Shown here: positions 25,476 through 34,047 of the stretch, one piece after another | Layout of the letters: the number at the start of each line of letters is the position of its first letter | How positions within the stretch are numbered: the stretch's first letter is position 1 | Assembly: GCA_036847185.1 (NCBI GenBank) | Contig: DAIUAM010000011.1 | Span: forward strand, 16,013 to 80,012 | Reading direction: 5' to 3' | Source: UBA4738 sp002413305 | Lineage (GTDB): Bacteria > Actinomycetota > UBA4738 | Length of the DNA stretch: 64,000 nt | Made by a program: the position numbers and the translations under genes | The notes under the pieces: model-generated | Told to the model about the DNA's origin: nothing | The model's input: only the letters and a program-made list of their open reading frames with translations | Database searches by the model: none

Positions 25476-26360
25476 ATGGCGGGCAGGTTCGGTTCGGTCA
25501 TCACGGCGATGGTCACGCCGTTCCGCGACGATTACTCCCTGGACCTCGACGGCGCGCAGGCGTTGACGAAGCAGCTTCTGGACAGCGGCTCCGACGGCCT
25601 GGTGGTGGCCGGGACCACCGGCGAAGGGCCCACGCTGACCCACGACGAAAAGGGCGACCTGTTCCGGGCCGTGGTCGAGGCGGCCGAGGGGAAGGGTTCG
25701 GTTATCGCCAACACCGGCACGTACAACACGGCCGAATCGATCGAGCTCACGGAGCTGGCCGAACGATCCGGGGCCGACGCGGTCCTGGCGGTCACTCCCT
25801 ACTACAACAAGCCGCCCCAGCGCGGGCTGATCGCCCACTTCACGAAGATCGCCGAGTCCACCGAGCTGCCGGTGGTCTTGTACAACATCCCGGGCCGGAC
25901 GTCCTGCACCATCGAGACCGACACGGTGCTCCGCCTGGCCGGGGTGACGAACATCGTGGGCGTCAAGGACGCCACCGGTGACTACGCCGGCATCTCCCGC
26001 ATCGTGGCCGAGGGCCCGCCCGGTTTCGAGATCTACTCGGGCGACGACGCCCAGACGTTCGCCATCTGCTGTCTGGGCGGCGTGGGCGTGGTGGCGGTCG
26101 CGTCGCACCTGGCCGGGGACCGCATGAAGCAGATGATCGACCTCATCGACGGCGGCGACGTCCCGGCCGCCCGCAAGATCCACCACGACCTGGTCCCGCT
26201 GTTCAAGGCCATGGGCGTGACCACGAACCCCATCCCCGTCAAGGCCGCGCTGGAGATCGCCGGCCGCCCCGCCGGCCCGCCTCGACTTCCCCTGGTCCCG
26301 GCCTCGCCCGAGGAACGCCAGAAGATCGAAGAGGCGATGCGGGCGGTCGGGGTCCTCTAA
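25476..26360 (+). CDS. dapA: 4-hydroxy-tetrahydrodipicolinate synthase
   Basis: DapA condenses pyruvate with aspartate semialdehyde, the first committed step to diaminopimelate. The 294-residue TIM barrel has GTTGEGPTL, the tyrosine motif TPYYNKPPQ, the Schiff-base lysine in GVKDATGDY, and YSGDDA. AAGGAGGA precedes the ATG. It leads the dapA-rnj-ftsK group, the order seen in many actinobacteria. Confidence 0.96.
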   Translation: MAGRFGSVITAMVTPFRDDYSLDLDGAQALTKQLLDSGSDGLVVAGTTGEGPTLTHDEKGDLFRAVVEAAEGKGSVIANTGTYNTAESIELTELAERSGADAVLAVTPYYNKPPQRGLIAHFTKIAESTELPVVLYNIPGRTSCTIETDTVLRLAGVTNIVGVKDATGDYAGISRIVAEGPPGFEIYSGDDAQTFAICCLGGVGVVAVASHLAGDRMKQMIDLIDGGDVPAARKIHHDLVPLFKAMGVTTNPIPVKAALEIAGRPAGPPRLPLVPASPEERQKIEEAMRAVGVL

Positions 26361-26370
26361 AGAGCCGACG

Positions 26371-28029
26371 GTGGCCGCCGGGGATCCGCGCCTCGTCTTC
26401 CTGGGCGGTGTCGGCGAGGTCGGCCGGAACATGGCCGCCCTCGACATGGGCGGCAAGATCCTCCTGATCGATGCAGGCCTTTCCTTCCCGGAGGTCGAGA
26501 TGCCCGGCATCGACCTCGTCCTGCCGAACTGGCAGTTCCTGCGGGACAACGCCAACCGCGTGCAGGGCGTGGTGCTGACCCACGGCCACGAGGACCACAT
26601 GGGCTCCCTCCCGTACCTCCTCCGGGAGTTCGACCTGGCGATCTACGGTACGAAGCTCACCCTGGCGCTCCTGGAGGGCAAGCTCGAAGAGCACGGGGTC
26701 CGGGACCGAGCAGACTTCCATGAGGTCACGCCGGGGGAGGAGGTTCGCGCCGGCCCGTTCACCATGCGCTTCTACCGGGTCTCCCATTCGATCCCGGACG
26801 GCTGCGCCGTGGCCATCGACCTCCCCGCGGGGGTGCTGCTGCACTCGGGCGACTTCAAGCTGGATCAGACGCCGATCGACGGGCGGGTCACGGACCTCCA
26901 GGGGATCGCCTCCGAGGCTCGCAAAGGTGTCCATCTGTTCCTGGCGGATTCGACGAACGCCGAGGACCCCGGCTTCACGGGGAGCGAGCGGACCGTGGGG
27001 CCGGTGCTGGCGCAGATCGTTGAAGGCGCTGAACGGCTGGTGGTGGTGGCGTGCTTCTCGAGCCACATCCACCGGATCCAGCAAGTGGTGAACGCGGCCC
27101 GGGCCGGCGGCCGGAAGGTTGCCTTCCTGGGGCGCAGCATGCATCAGAGCGTGCGGGCGGCCCGCGAGCACGGGTACCTGGAAGTGCGGGACGACGAGAT
27201 CGTCCCCATCGAGGCGGTCGACGACATGCATCCGTCGACCGTGGTGGTGTGCTGCACAGGCTCGCAGGGAGAGCCGCTCTCCGCGCTCGCGCTGATGGCC
27301 GCCCATGAGCACAAATGGGTGAAGCTGCAGCCGCGTGACACCGTGGTGCTGTCGTCGTCGGTTATCCCCGGCAACGAGACCGCGATCCACCGGGTGTTGG
27401 ACGGGCTGTACCGAACCGGCGCTGACGTCTTCCACGTGCCGATCGTCCCGGTCCACGTGTCCGGGCACGCGGCGGCGGAGGAGCTGAAGTTCATGCTCAA
27501 CCTGGTCCGGCCCCGGTGGTTCATCCCCGTCCACGGCGAGCTCCGGCACCTCGCCCACCATGCGCGGCTGGCCCGCGACGTGGGGATCCCGCCTGACCGC
27601 ATCCTGATCTGCGAGGACGGCGACTCGGTGTGGCTGGGGGAGACGCTGGAGCGGGGGGAGCGGGTCCAGGCTGGGATGACGTTCGTCGACGGGCTGGGGA
27701 TCGGCGACGTGGGGCAGGCGGTGCTCCGGGACCGGCGGAAGCTGGCCGGTGATGGGATCGTCGTGGTGGTGGTGGTGGTGGACGCGCGCACCGGCGAACT
27801 GGTGGCCGGCCCGGACGTCATCAACCGCGGGTTCGTGTTCGACGAGACCGCCGAGGACATCATCGAGGAGGCCCGGGAGCGGACGGTCCTCGCGCTGAAG
27901 GAGAGCGCCGCCGACCAGGTGACCGACCAGAGCGTGCTCGCGAACAGCATCCGCCGCGCACTCGGCAAGTACTTTTTCGAGATTACGCAGCGAAAGCCGG
28001 TTATCGTGCCGGTGATCATGGAGGTGTAG
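26371..28029 (+). CDS. rnj: Ribonuclease J
   Basis: A 552-residue metallo-beta-lactamase/beta-CASP ribonuclease with 5'-3' exo- and endonuclease activity. The zinc motif H-x-H-x-D-H is HGHEDH (residues 71-76), followed by SHSIPDG and HSGDFKLD. The beta-CASP part has FSSHIHRIQQVV and PVHVSGHA, and the C-terminal domain ends NSIRRALGKYFFEITQRKPVIVPVIMEV. The GTG start 10 bases after dapA gives the family N-terminus. A run of Val codons (VVVVVVVD) near residue 470 is slightly repetitive but in a normal strand. Confidence 0.96.
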   Translation: MAAGDPRLVFLGGVGEVGRNMAALDMGGKILLIDAGLSFPEVEMPGIDLVLPNWQFLRDNANRVQGVVLTHGHEDHMGSLPYLLREFDLAIYGTKLTLALLEGKLEEHGVRDRADFHEVTPGEEVRAGPFTMRFYRVSHSIPDGCAVAIDLPAGVLLHSGDFKLDQTPIDGRVTDLQGIASEARKGVHLFLADSTNAEDPGFTGSERTVGPVLAQIVEGAERLVVVACFSSHIHRIQQVVNAARAGGRKVAFLGRSMHQSVRAAREHGYLEVRDDEIVPIEAVDDMHPSTVVVCCTGSQGEPLSALALMAAHEHKWVKLQPRDTVVLSSSVIPGNETAIHRVLDGLYRTGADVFHVPIVPVHVSGHAAAEELKFMLNLVRPRWFIPVHGELRHLAHHARLARDVGIPPDRILICEDGDSVWLGETLERGERVQAGMTFVDGLGIGDVGQAVLRDRRKLAGDGIVVVVVVVDARTGELVAGPDVINRGFVFDETAEDIIEEARERTVLALKESAADQVTDQSVLANSIRRALGKYFFEITQRKPVIVPVIMEV

Positions 28030-30282
28030 GTGGCCGCGACCAGGACGAAGTCGAAGGGCAGGCCGCGGGGCGGTTCGGGGCGCCCGCCGCGGGGGCGCCG
28101 AACGGCGCGGGAGGGCCAGGCCGCCGAGCGGCTGAAGGCCGCCGGGAACAGGGTGGCTCGCCACCTCTCCCCGCGAGCGGCCGAGGCGATCGGGGTGGGG
28201 CTCGTGGTCCTGGCTCTGCTGTCGGTGCTGGGCCTGTGGGTCCGGGCCGGGGGGCCGTTCGGCCGAGCCCTGACCACCGCCGTGCTGGCCCTGTTCGGCC
28301 CCGTCGGATTCGTGATGCCGGTACTGGCCGGCTACTGGGCCGTGCTGCTGATCCGGGGTACCGCCCGGGACGACCGGGGGCGGATGGCGGTCGGCTTGAC
28401 CATCCTGGCGTTCGGTGTGCTCGCGATCGCCTCGATCATCGAACGCGACCCATCGCCGGTGGCCGGGTACCACCTCGTGTCGAAGGCCGGGGGCTTCTTC
28501 GGGGCGGCCGTAGGGTGGCCGCTGTCGAGGCTGCTCTCGGTGTACGGCGCGGTCGTGGTCTGCCTCGGGCTGGTCGCGCTGGGGGCGCTGGTGTTCACCG
28601 CCACCCCCATCTCCGCCGTGGGACGGGGCGTGTGGTGGGTGTTCGGGGGCCGCCGCCGGACCGAAGCTCCGGTCGCCGACCCCGAGGCACGTCGGGACCG
28701 CCGGGTTCGCCTGGGTCCCGACGACGGTTCGTCTTCCGCCATGGGGGCCCGGATGGCGGAGCCCGAGCCCGACGCGATCACGGTGGGGGAGCCGAAACAG
28801 ATCCGCCTGCCCATCACCTCTCATGGCAACGGCTACAAGCTGCCGCCCCTGGAGCTGCTTCGGCGCGCCCCGGCCACCAGGGCCGACACGCGCGACGCCG
28901 AGCACACCATGGCCGCGCTGGAGCGCACCTTCCAGAACTTCGGCGTGCCGGCCAGCGTGGTCGCCGCCCACCGCGGCCCCACGGTCACCATGTACGAGGT
29001 GGAGGTCGAAGCCGGCACGAAGGTCAACCGGGTGCTCTCGCTGGGCGACGACATCGCCTACGCCCTGGCAACGCCGGACGTCCGCATCATCGCCCCGATC
29101 CCCGGCAAGTCCGCCATCGGCGTCGAGGTCCCGAACCGGGTCCGGGAGTTCGTGATGCTGGGGGACGTCCTCGGGTCGAAGGTGGCCCGGGAACTGTCCA
29201 AGCCATTGTTCGTGGCCCTGGGCAAGGACGTCCACGGGCAGTCGGTTCTGGTGAACCTGGCCGAGATGCCGCACCTATTGATCGCGGGGGCCACGGGGGC
29301 CGGGAAGTCTTCGCTCATCAACACGTTCGTCAGTTCGATCCTCATGCGCACCACGCCCGATCAGGTGAAGATGGTGCTCATCGACCCCAAGCGGGTGGAG
29401 CTGTCGCACTTCGCCGACCTTCCACACCTGCTGAGCCCGGTCATCGCCCATCCGAAGCGCGCCGCCGAGGCGCTGGCCTGGGTGGTCCGCGAGATGGAGA
29501 TGCGCTACGAGGCGTTCGCCACGGTCGGCATGCGAGACATCGAGACCTATGCGCAGGCCCAGGTCGAAGGCACCCTTCGCATCCCGCCCGGCCAGGAGCA
29601 CAACTTCGGGCCGGTCCCGTACATCGTCGTGGTGATCGACGAACTGGCCGACCTGATGATGGTGGCGCCGCGCGATGTTGAAGACGCGATCTGCCGCATC
29701 GCCCAGATGGCCCGGGCGGTGGGGATCCACCTGGTGGTGGCCACCCAGCGCCCGTCGGTCGACGTGGTGACCGGCCTGATCAAGGCGAACATCCCGTCGC
29801 GCATCGCGTTCATGACCTCCTCACAGGCGGACTCCCGGGTCATCCTGGACTCCAACGGCGCCGAGAAGCTGGTCGGGCACGGCGACATGCTGTTCCAGCC
29901 GGCCAATGTCTCCAAAGCCGTCCGCATCCAGGGGGCCTGGGTGACGGAGAAGGAGATCGAAGCCGTCACCACGTGGTGCCGGAACCAGCGCGAACCGCAG
30001 TACGAGGTGCACATCGACGGCCTGGGTCGCGCACCGGCCGACGACGAGGATGGCGTGGGGGACGATGACGACCTCTTGCGCCAGTCGATCGAGCTGGTGG
30101 TCCGATCGCAGCTGGGTTCGACGTCCATGCTCCAGCGCAAGCTCAAGGTTGGGTTCGCCCGGGCCGGGCGTCTGATGGACCTCATGGAGGAACGCGGGAT
30201 CGTCGGGCCGAGCGTGGGTTCGAAGGCCAGGGACGTCCTGATGACCTGGGAGGAATGGCAGGAATCGCGGGCCCGGGCCTGA
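28030..30282 (+). CDS. ftsK: DNA translocase FtsK/SpoIIIE
   Basis: A 750-residue septal DNA pump for chromosome segregation. The N-terminus has a basic stretch and four membrane segments (about residues 56-200), a short linker, the alpha/beta RecA-like motor with Walker A at Gly420-Ser427 (GATGAGKS) and Walker B in IVVVIDELADLM, and the C-terminal gamma domain (LLRQSIELVVRSQLGSTSMLQRKLKVGFARAGRLMD) that reads orienting sequences. The GTG start directly abuts the RNase J stop. Length fits the short-linker SpoIIIE-like form. Confidence 0.96.
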   Translation: MAATRTKSKGRPRGGSGRPPRGRRTAREGQAAERLKAAGNRVARHLSPRAAEAIGVGLVVLALLSVLGLWVRAGGPFGRALTTAVLALFGPVGFVMPVLAGYWAVLLIRGTARDDRGRMAVGLTILAFGVLAIASIIERDPSPVAGYHLVSKAGGFFGAAVGWPLSRLLSVYGAVVVCLGLVALGALVFTATPISAVGRGVWWVFGGRRRTEAPVADPEARRDRRVRLGPDDGSSSAMGARMAEPEPDAITVGEPKQIRLPITSHGNGYKLPPLELLRRAPATRADTRDAEHTMAALERTFQNFGVPASVVAAHRGPTVTMYEVEVEAGTKVNRVLSLGDDIAYALATPDVRIIAPIPGKSAIGVEVPNRVREFVMLGDVLGSKVARELSKPLFVALGKDVHGQSVLVNLAEMPHLLIAGATGAGKSSLINTFVSSILMRTTPDQVKMVLIDPKRVELSHFADLPHLLSPVIAHPKRAAEALAWVVREMEMRYEAFATVGMRDIETYAQAQVEGTLRIPPGQEHNFGPVPYIVVVIDELADLMMVAPRDVEDAICRIAQMARAVGIHLVVATQRPSVDVVTGLIKANIPSRIAFMTSSQADSRVILDSNGAEKLVGHGDMLFQPANVSKAVRIQGAWVTEKEIEAVTTWCRNQREPQYEVHIDGLGRAPADDEDGVGDDDDLLRQSIELVVRSQLGSTSMLQRKLKVGFARAGRLMDLMEERGIVGPSVGSKARDVLMTWEEWQESRARA

Positions 30283-30297
30283 CCCTCTGCATAAGGA

Positions 30298-30377
30298 AGA
30301 GAGCGAACCCGAAGGCTCGCTCTCTCCCGTCACTCCGCTCCGCTGCGCCTTGCGGCGCTGCCTCGCTTCGTGACGGG
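30298..30377 (+). terminator. Terminator-like double hairpin after ftsK
   Basis: The first stem pairs AGAGAGCGA (30298-30306) with TCGCTCTCT (30317-30325). Directly after it, CCCGTCAC (30326-30333) pairs with GTGACGGG (30370-30377) around an inner GCGCC/GGCGC hairpin (30345-30358). Neither has a T-run. The position after the last gene of the dapA-rnj-ftsK group suggests termination or mRNA end protection. Confidence 0.55.
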
Positions 30378-30524
30378 CCGGACTGTATCCCACGCCTCCG
30401 GCCGCTGTCCAGCCGGGGATGCCGTTTCGGACGAAAACGACTGACAAAACCGGGCCGGGGGCGGCGACCCTCCGCTCCGGGAGCGTGGGCAGGGGTCAAC
30501 GATCTGCTGCCTGCGAGCGACGGG

Positions 30525-30530
30525 TAGAAT
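30525..30530 (+). promoter_or_regulatory. Candidate -10 box for the rodZ-like gene
   Basis: TAGAAT at 30525-30530 lies 80 bases before the GTG start, after the ftsK hairpins. The -35 region is poor (GATCTG-like), so this is tentative. Confidence 0.3.
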
Positions 30531-30609
30531 CGCCGGTCGGCGGATACGGACCGGGCCGGGGACGGGCCGACGCGGCGAGGAGTCCACCGAGCCCAGGAGG
30601 AACGCGTTC

Positions 30610-31410
30610 GTGCAGGGTATCGGGATCGGGCCGGCGCTTCGGAGGGCCCGGCTCTTGCGGGGGAAGTCCATCGAGGAGGCCAGCCGGGAAACGCGGATCC
30701 GCGCCGAGTACCTCCATGCACTGGAGCGCGAGAGCTTCGAAGCCCTCCTCGGTGACGTCTACGTCCGCGGGTTCCTCCGTTCGTACTCCACCTATCTCGG
30801 GCTCGATCCGGACAAGGTCCTCTCGATCTACAACCGCCACTTCGGCCAGCCGGGCACGACGCTACCGGCGCCGCCGCCCGGGCCGGCCAGGGTCTCGAGG
30901 TCGACCACGCCGCATCTCCCCGAGCATCACCGGCTCCACCCGAGTTGGCGGTTCCTGATCGGTGTCGCGCTGCTGCTGTTCGCCATCTTCGGCGCGGTGG
31001 GACTGCTGTCGCGTTCGAGGTCCGTCCCTCCGGCCCAGAACCTGGGCGCCAGCCAGCCGTCGATCCCCGCCCTCCCGCCACCCGTCACCGTGACGCTGCG
31101 AGCTATCCAGGAGGTCCACCTCACTGTCCGGCTCGACGGCGGCTCGGCGACCAACTACGTACTCCGGGCGAACGAGTCGCGATCGTTCCAGGCCGAAGCC
31201 CGGATCGAGGTCCTCCTGTCACAGGGTGGTGTGACCGCGATCACCGTCAACGGGCACTCACTGGGGGTGCCCGGCGTACTGACGGGCTCCTACCGGGCGT
31301 CGTTCGGCCCGACCGACTTCCGCACTCCGGCCTCCCCGTCACCGAGCGGGCGGGCCCATCCGTCCCCTTCCACGTCCGGGAGGAGCTCGCTATCGCCCAG
31401 CGCTCCCTGA
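30610..31410 (+). CDS. RodZ-like helix-turn-helix membrane protein
   Basis: A 266-residue protein with an N-terminal HTH of the RodZ type (LRRARLLRGKSIEEASRETRIRAEYLHALERESFEAL, then VRGFLRSYSTYLGLD), a basic linker, one membrane segment (about 115-135) and a C-terminal DUF4115-like beta domain (VTLRAIQEVHLTVRLDGG, GVTAITVNGHSLG), ending in a Ser/Pro tail. RodZ links the MreB cytoskeleton to the membrane in rods, but actinobacterial homologues may act in polar growth or division. AGGAGGA precedes the GTG start. It sits between ftsK and pgsA, as is common. Confidence 0.85.
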   Translation: MQGIGIGPALRRARLLRGKSIEEASRETRIRAEYLHALERESFEALLGDVYVRGFLRSYSTYLGLDPDKVLSIYNRHFGQPGTTLPAPPPGPARVSRSTTPHLPEHHRLHPSWRFLIGVALLLFAIFGAVGLLSRSRSVPPAQNLGASQPSIPALPPPVTVTLRAIQEVHLTVRLDGGSATNYVLRANESRSFQAEARIEVLLSQGGVTAITVNGHSLGVPGVLTGSYRASFGPTDFRTPASPSPSGRAHPSPSTSGRSSLSPSAP

Positions 31411-31982
31411 CGCCCCTCGGCTTCGGCTGGCCGAACGTCATCTCGGCCTTCCGGATCGCGCTGGTGCCCTTCCTGGTCATCCTGATCGTGGCGGGAGGAC
31501 GGCCGGAGCTGGCCGTCGCCGCCGGGATCTTCGTCGCCGGCGCGGCCACGGACGGGATCGACGGGTATCTGGCCCGCCGGTACGGGTCGACCACCCGGAC
31601 GGGGCAGTGGCTCGATCCGTTGGCGGACAAGGCCCTGGTCGGGGCCCCCGTCCTGACCCTGATGGCCCTGGGCCGGTTCCCGATCTGGGCGGCCGCGGTC
31701 ATCGTGGCCCGCGAGGTGACCATCGTGCTGCTCCGGGTGGCGCTCGGCCTTCGCGGCATCTCTCTGCCCGCCTCCCGGGCGGCGAAGATGAAGACGGCGA
31801 GCCAGCTGCTGGCGATCACGCTGTACATCCTTCCGCTGGGTGCGAGCGCGTCGTCCACGAAGCTCGCTCTGCTCTGCATCGCCGTCGTCATGACCGCGGC
31901 CACCGGGGTCGACTACCTCGTGCGGGCCATCGGGTGGGTTCGAACCGGGACCCGCCCCGCGCCGACCGGGAAACCTGCATGA
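31407..31982 (+). CDS. pgsA: CDP-diacylglycerol--glycerol-3-phosphate 3-phosphatidyltransferase
   Basis: A multi-pass CDP-alcohol phosphatidyltransferase that makes phosphatidylglycerophosphate. The full catalytic motif DG-x2-AR-x8-G-x3-D-x3-D is present (DGYLARRYGSTTRTGQWLDPLADK, with a preceding DGID). The start is uncertain: in this frame there is no ATG, GTG or TTG between the rodZ-like gene and the first helix. CTG at 31407 gives a four-base overlap with the previous stop (CTGA) and a normal 191 residues. An ATC at 31391, seven bases after GGAGGAG, is the other candidate. The stop overlaps cinA. Confidence 0.85.
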   Translation: MTPLGFGWPNVISAFRIALVPFLVILIVAGGRPELAVAAGIFVAGAATDGIDGYLARRYGSTTRTGQWLDPLADKALVGAPVLTLMALGRFPIWAAAVIVAREVTIVLLRVALGLRGISLPASRAAKMKTASQLLAITLYILPLGASASSTKLALLCIAVVMTAATGVDYLVRAIGWVRTGTRPAPTGKPA

Positions 31983-33259
31983 GGGCGGAGATCGTGGGGG
32001 TGGGGACCGAGATCCTCCTCGGCCAGATCTGCAACGACAACGCCCAGTGGATGTCGCAGAAGCTGGCGGAGATCGGTTGGGACGTCCTGTTCCACCAGGC
32101 GGTGGGCGACAACCTCGGCCGGATCACCGACATCCTCCGCGTGGCGCTCTCGCGGGCCGATGTGGTGCTGGTCACCGGCGGCCTCGGGCCGACCCAGGAC
32201 GACATCACACGGGAGGGGATCGCGGCGGCGCTGGGCGCCCGGCTGGTCCGAGAGCCCGAGATCGAACGGTTCCTTCGGAAGCGGTTCGCCGCCTTCGGCC
32301 GGGTCATGCCGGAGTCGAACCTCCAGCAAGCGGACGTGCCCGAGGGGGGCCGGTACTTCGTCCCGAAGCGGGGGACGGCGCCGGGCCTGGCCTTCGAGCG
32401 GGCCGATGGGGTGCGCCTGTACGCCGTGGCCGGCGTGCCCTCGGAGATGCGGGAGATGATGGACGAACACATCCTCCCCGAGATGGCCGCGCTCTCCGGG
32501 CCGGCGGCCCTGGTGTCGAGCACGGTCCGGGTGGCCGGCATGTCCGAGTCGAAGGTGGCGGAGGTCCTGGACGACCTCTACCGGGGATCGGCCAACCCCT
32601 CCATCGCCTATCTCGCCGGAGGGGGCGAGACCAAGGTCCGCATCACGGCGAAGGCGGCTTCCCGCCCGGAGGCCGAGGCACTGATCGACCCGGTGGCCGA
32701 GGAGGTCCGGGCCCGGCTGGGTGAGCACGCGTACACGACCGACGACGAAACGCTGGAGCAGGTCGTGGCGAGGCTCCTGAAGGCCTCTGCGATGACCGTG
32801 GCCTGCGCCGAGTCGCTGACCGGCGGAAGCCTGGGGGTGCGACTGTCCTGGGCGCCGGGTTCGTCCTCCTCCTTCCTCGGCTCCGCGGTCTGCTACACGA
32901 CCGAGTCGAAACGCTCGATCCTGGGCGTGTCGCAGTCGACCATCGAGGAGTACGGGGTGGTCAGCGAGCAATGTGCCCTGGAGATGGCCTGCGGGGCCCG
33001 CCGGCTGTTCGGGGCCAGCGTCGCGTTGTCGCTGACCGGCGTGGCGGGGCCGGAGGAGCACGGCGGGAAGCCGGTCGGGATGGTGTGCGTCGGGCTCTGT
33101 GGGGAGGACGTCGAGGAAGCTCGAACGTTCCGGGCGCCAGGCGACCGGGAGATGGTCCGGCGGTGGGCCGAGCAGGCCGCGCTGGATCTCCTCCGCCGCC
33201 ACCTGGCCGGACTCCCGGTCCCCGCGCAGCTCGGGCCGGCCACCGGCACAGCGGACTGA
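31979..33259 (+). CDS. cinA: CinA family protein (nicotinamide mononucleotide deamidase)
   Basis: A 426-residue protein with an N-terminal MoaB/MogA-like COG1058 domain (EIVGVGTEILLGQICNDNAQWMS, VLVTGGLGPTQDDITREG, VAGVPSEMREM) and a C-terminal PncC-type amidase domain (TVACAESLTGGSLGVRLS, GVAGPEEHGGKPVGMVCVGL). CinA proteins hydrolyse ADP-ribose and deamidate NMN in pyridine nucleotide recycling. In several bacteria cinA is next to recA, as here. ATG start overlapping the pgsA stop. Confidence 0.95.
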   Translation: MRAEIVGVGTEILLGQICNDNAQWMSQKLAEIGWDVLFHQAVGDNLGRITDILRVALSRADVVLVTGGLGPTQDDITREGIAAALGARLVREPEIERFLRKRFAAFGRVMPESNLQQADVPEGGRYFVPKRGTAPGLAFERADGVRLYAVAGVPSEMREMMDEHILPEMAALSGPAALVSSTVRVAGMSESKVAEVLDDLYRGSANPSIAYLAGGGETKVRITAKAASRPEAEALIDPVAEEVRARLGEHAYTTDDETLEQVVARLLKASAMTVACAESLTGGSLGVRLSWAPGSSSSFLGSAVCYTTESKRSILGVSQSTIEEYGVVSEQCALEMACGARRLFGASVALSLTGVAGPEEHGGKPVGMVCVGLCGEDVEEARTFRAPGDREMVRRWAEQAALDLLRRHLAGLPVPAQLGPATGTAD

Positions 33260-33263
33260 ACAC

Positions 33264-33869
33264 GTGCCTCCCGCCGGCCGCAGCTCCGAGCCCGAGACGA
33301 AGCCGATCCGGCTCTTCGTGGCCTGCGAGGTTCCCGACGCGGTGAAGACCCGTCTGGCGGAGACGATCGCGCCCTTCCGAGGCCGTCTTCCCGGCGCCCG
33401 GTGGACGGGATCCGATGCGTGGCACGTCACGGTGAAGTTCCTGGGCTGGGTATGGCCACGGCTGGAGTCCGAGGTGAAGGCGGCGGTGGGCCGGGTGGCC
33501 GGTTCGACGGGGGAGCCGTTCCGGACGCGGCTGGCCGGCCTGGGGGCGTTCCCCAGCCCGAACCGGGCGCGGGTCCTGTGGGCGGGCTTCGACGACTCCG
33601 CCGGGAGGTACACCGCGGTGGCGACCGCGCTCGACAAGGCCTTCCAGGAGCACTTCGAACCGGAGCTCCGGTCCTTCACGCCCCACCTCACGCTGGCCCG
33701 CCTGCTGCCGCCCCGGCGGCTGTCGGAGTTCGTCCCGGACCTGCTCGAGACGGATATCGCCTCGGAGCCCTTCATGGTGGACCGCCTGGTGCTGTACCGG
33801 AGCCACCTGTCGTCCCGCGGTGCGAGGTACGAGCCGCTGCTGGAGGCGAAGTTCGGCGAGGGTGCTTGA
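33264..33869 (+). CDS. thpR: RNA 2',3'-cyclic phosphodiesterase (2H family)
   Basis: A 201-residue 2H phosphoesterase (ThpR/LigT). The two H-x-T/S motifs are HVTVKFLG and HLTLARLL, spaced as expected for the two-fold pseudo-symmetric active site. It opens cyclic 2',3' phosphates on RNA ends in vitro; the cellular role is unclear. The GTG at 33264, four bases after cinA, is the first in-frame start. Its end overlaps the -35 box of the recA promoter. Confidence 0.92.
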   Translation: MPPAGRSSEPETKPIRLFVACEVPDAVKTRLAETIAPFRGRLPGARWTGSDAWHVTVKFLGWVWPRLESEVKAAVGRVAGSTGEPFRTRLAGLGAFPSPNRARVLWAGFDDSAGRYTAVATALDKAFQEHFEPELRSFTPHLTLARLLPPRRLSEFVPDLLETDIASEPFMVDRLVLYRSHLSSRGARYEPLLEAKFGEGA

Positions 33870-33894
33870 CCTCGAACACGTGTTCGAATATCGT
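33866..33894 (+). promoter_or_regulatory. recA promoter with LexA operator in the spacer
   Basis: TTGACC (33866-33871), 17 bases, TATCGT (33889-33894). The spacer holds a perfect palindrome TCGAACACGTGTTCGA (33872-33887) that matches the actinobacterial LexA box CGAAC-N4-GTTCG. Binding there would block polymerase directly. Confidence 0.88.
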
Positions 33895-34047
33895 GTGCCG
33901 AAATCACCGGGAATCGCCAAGCGAACAACAGGGGTGTAATTTATGTCAGAGCCAACGGCTAGAGTCGCGCCCGGGATGAGCACCGCGAAGGACGGCCGGC
34001 GGAGGCGGTCCGGGGATGGGACACGGTGGCTCGAGGAGGTTCCGGGG

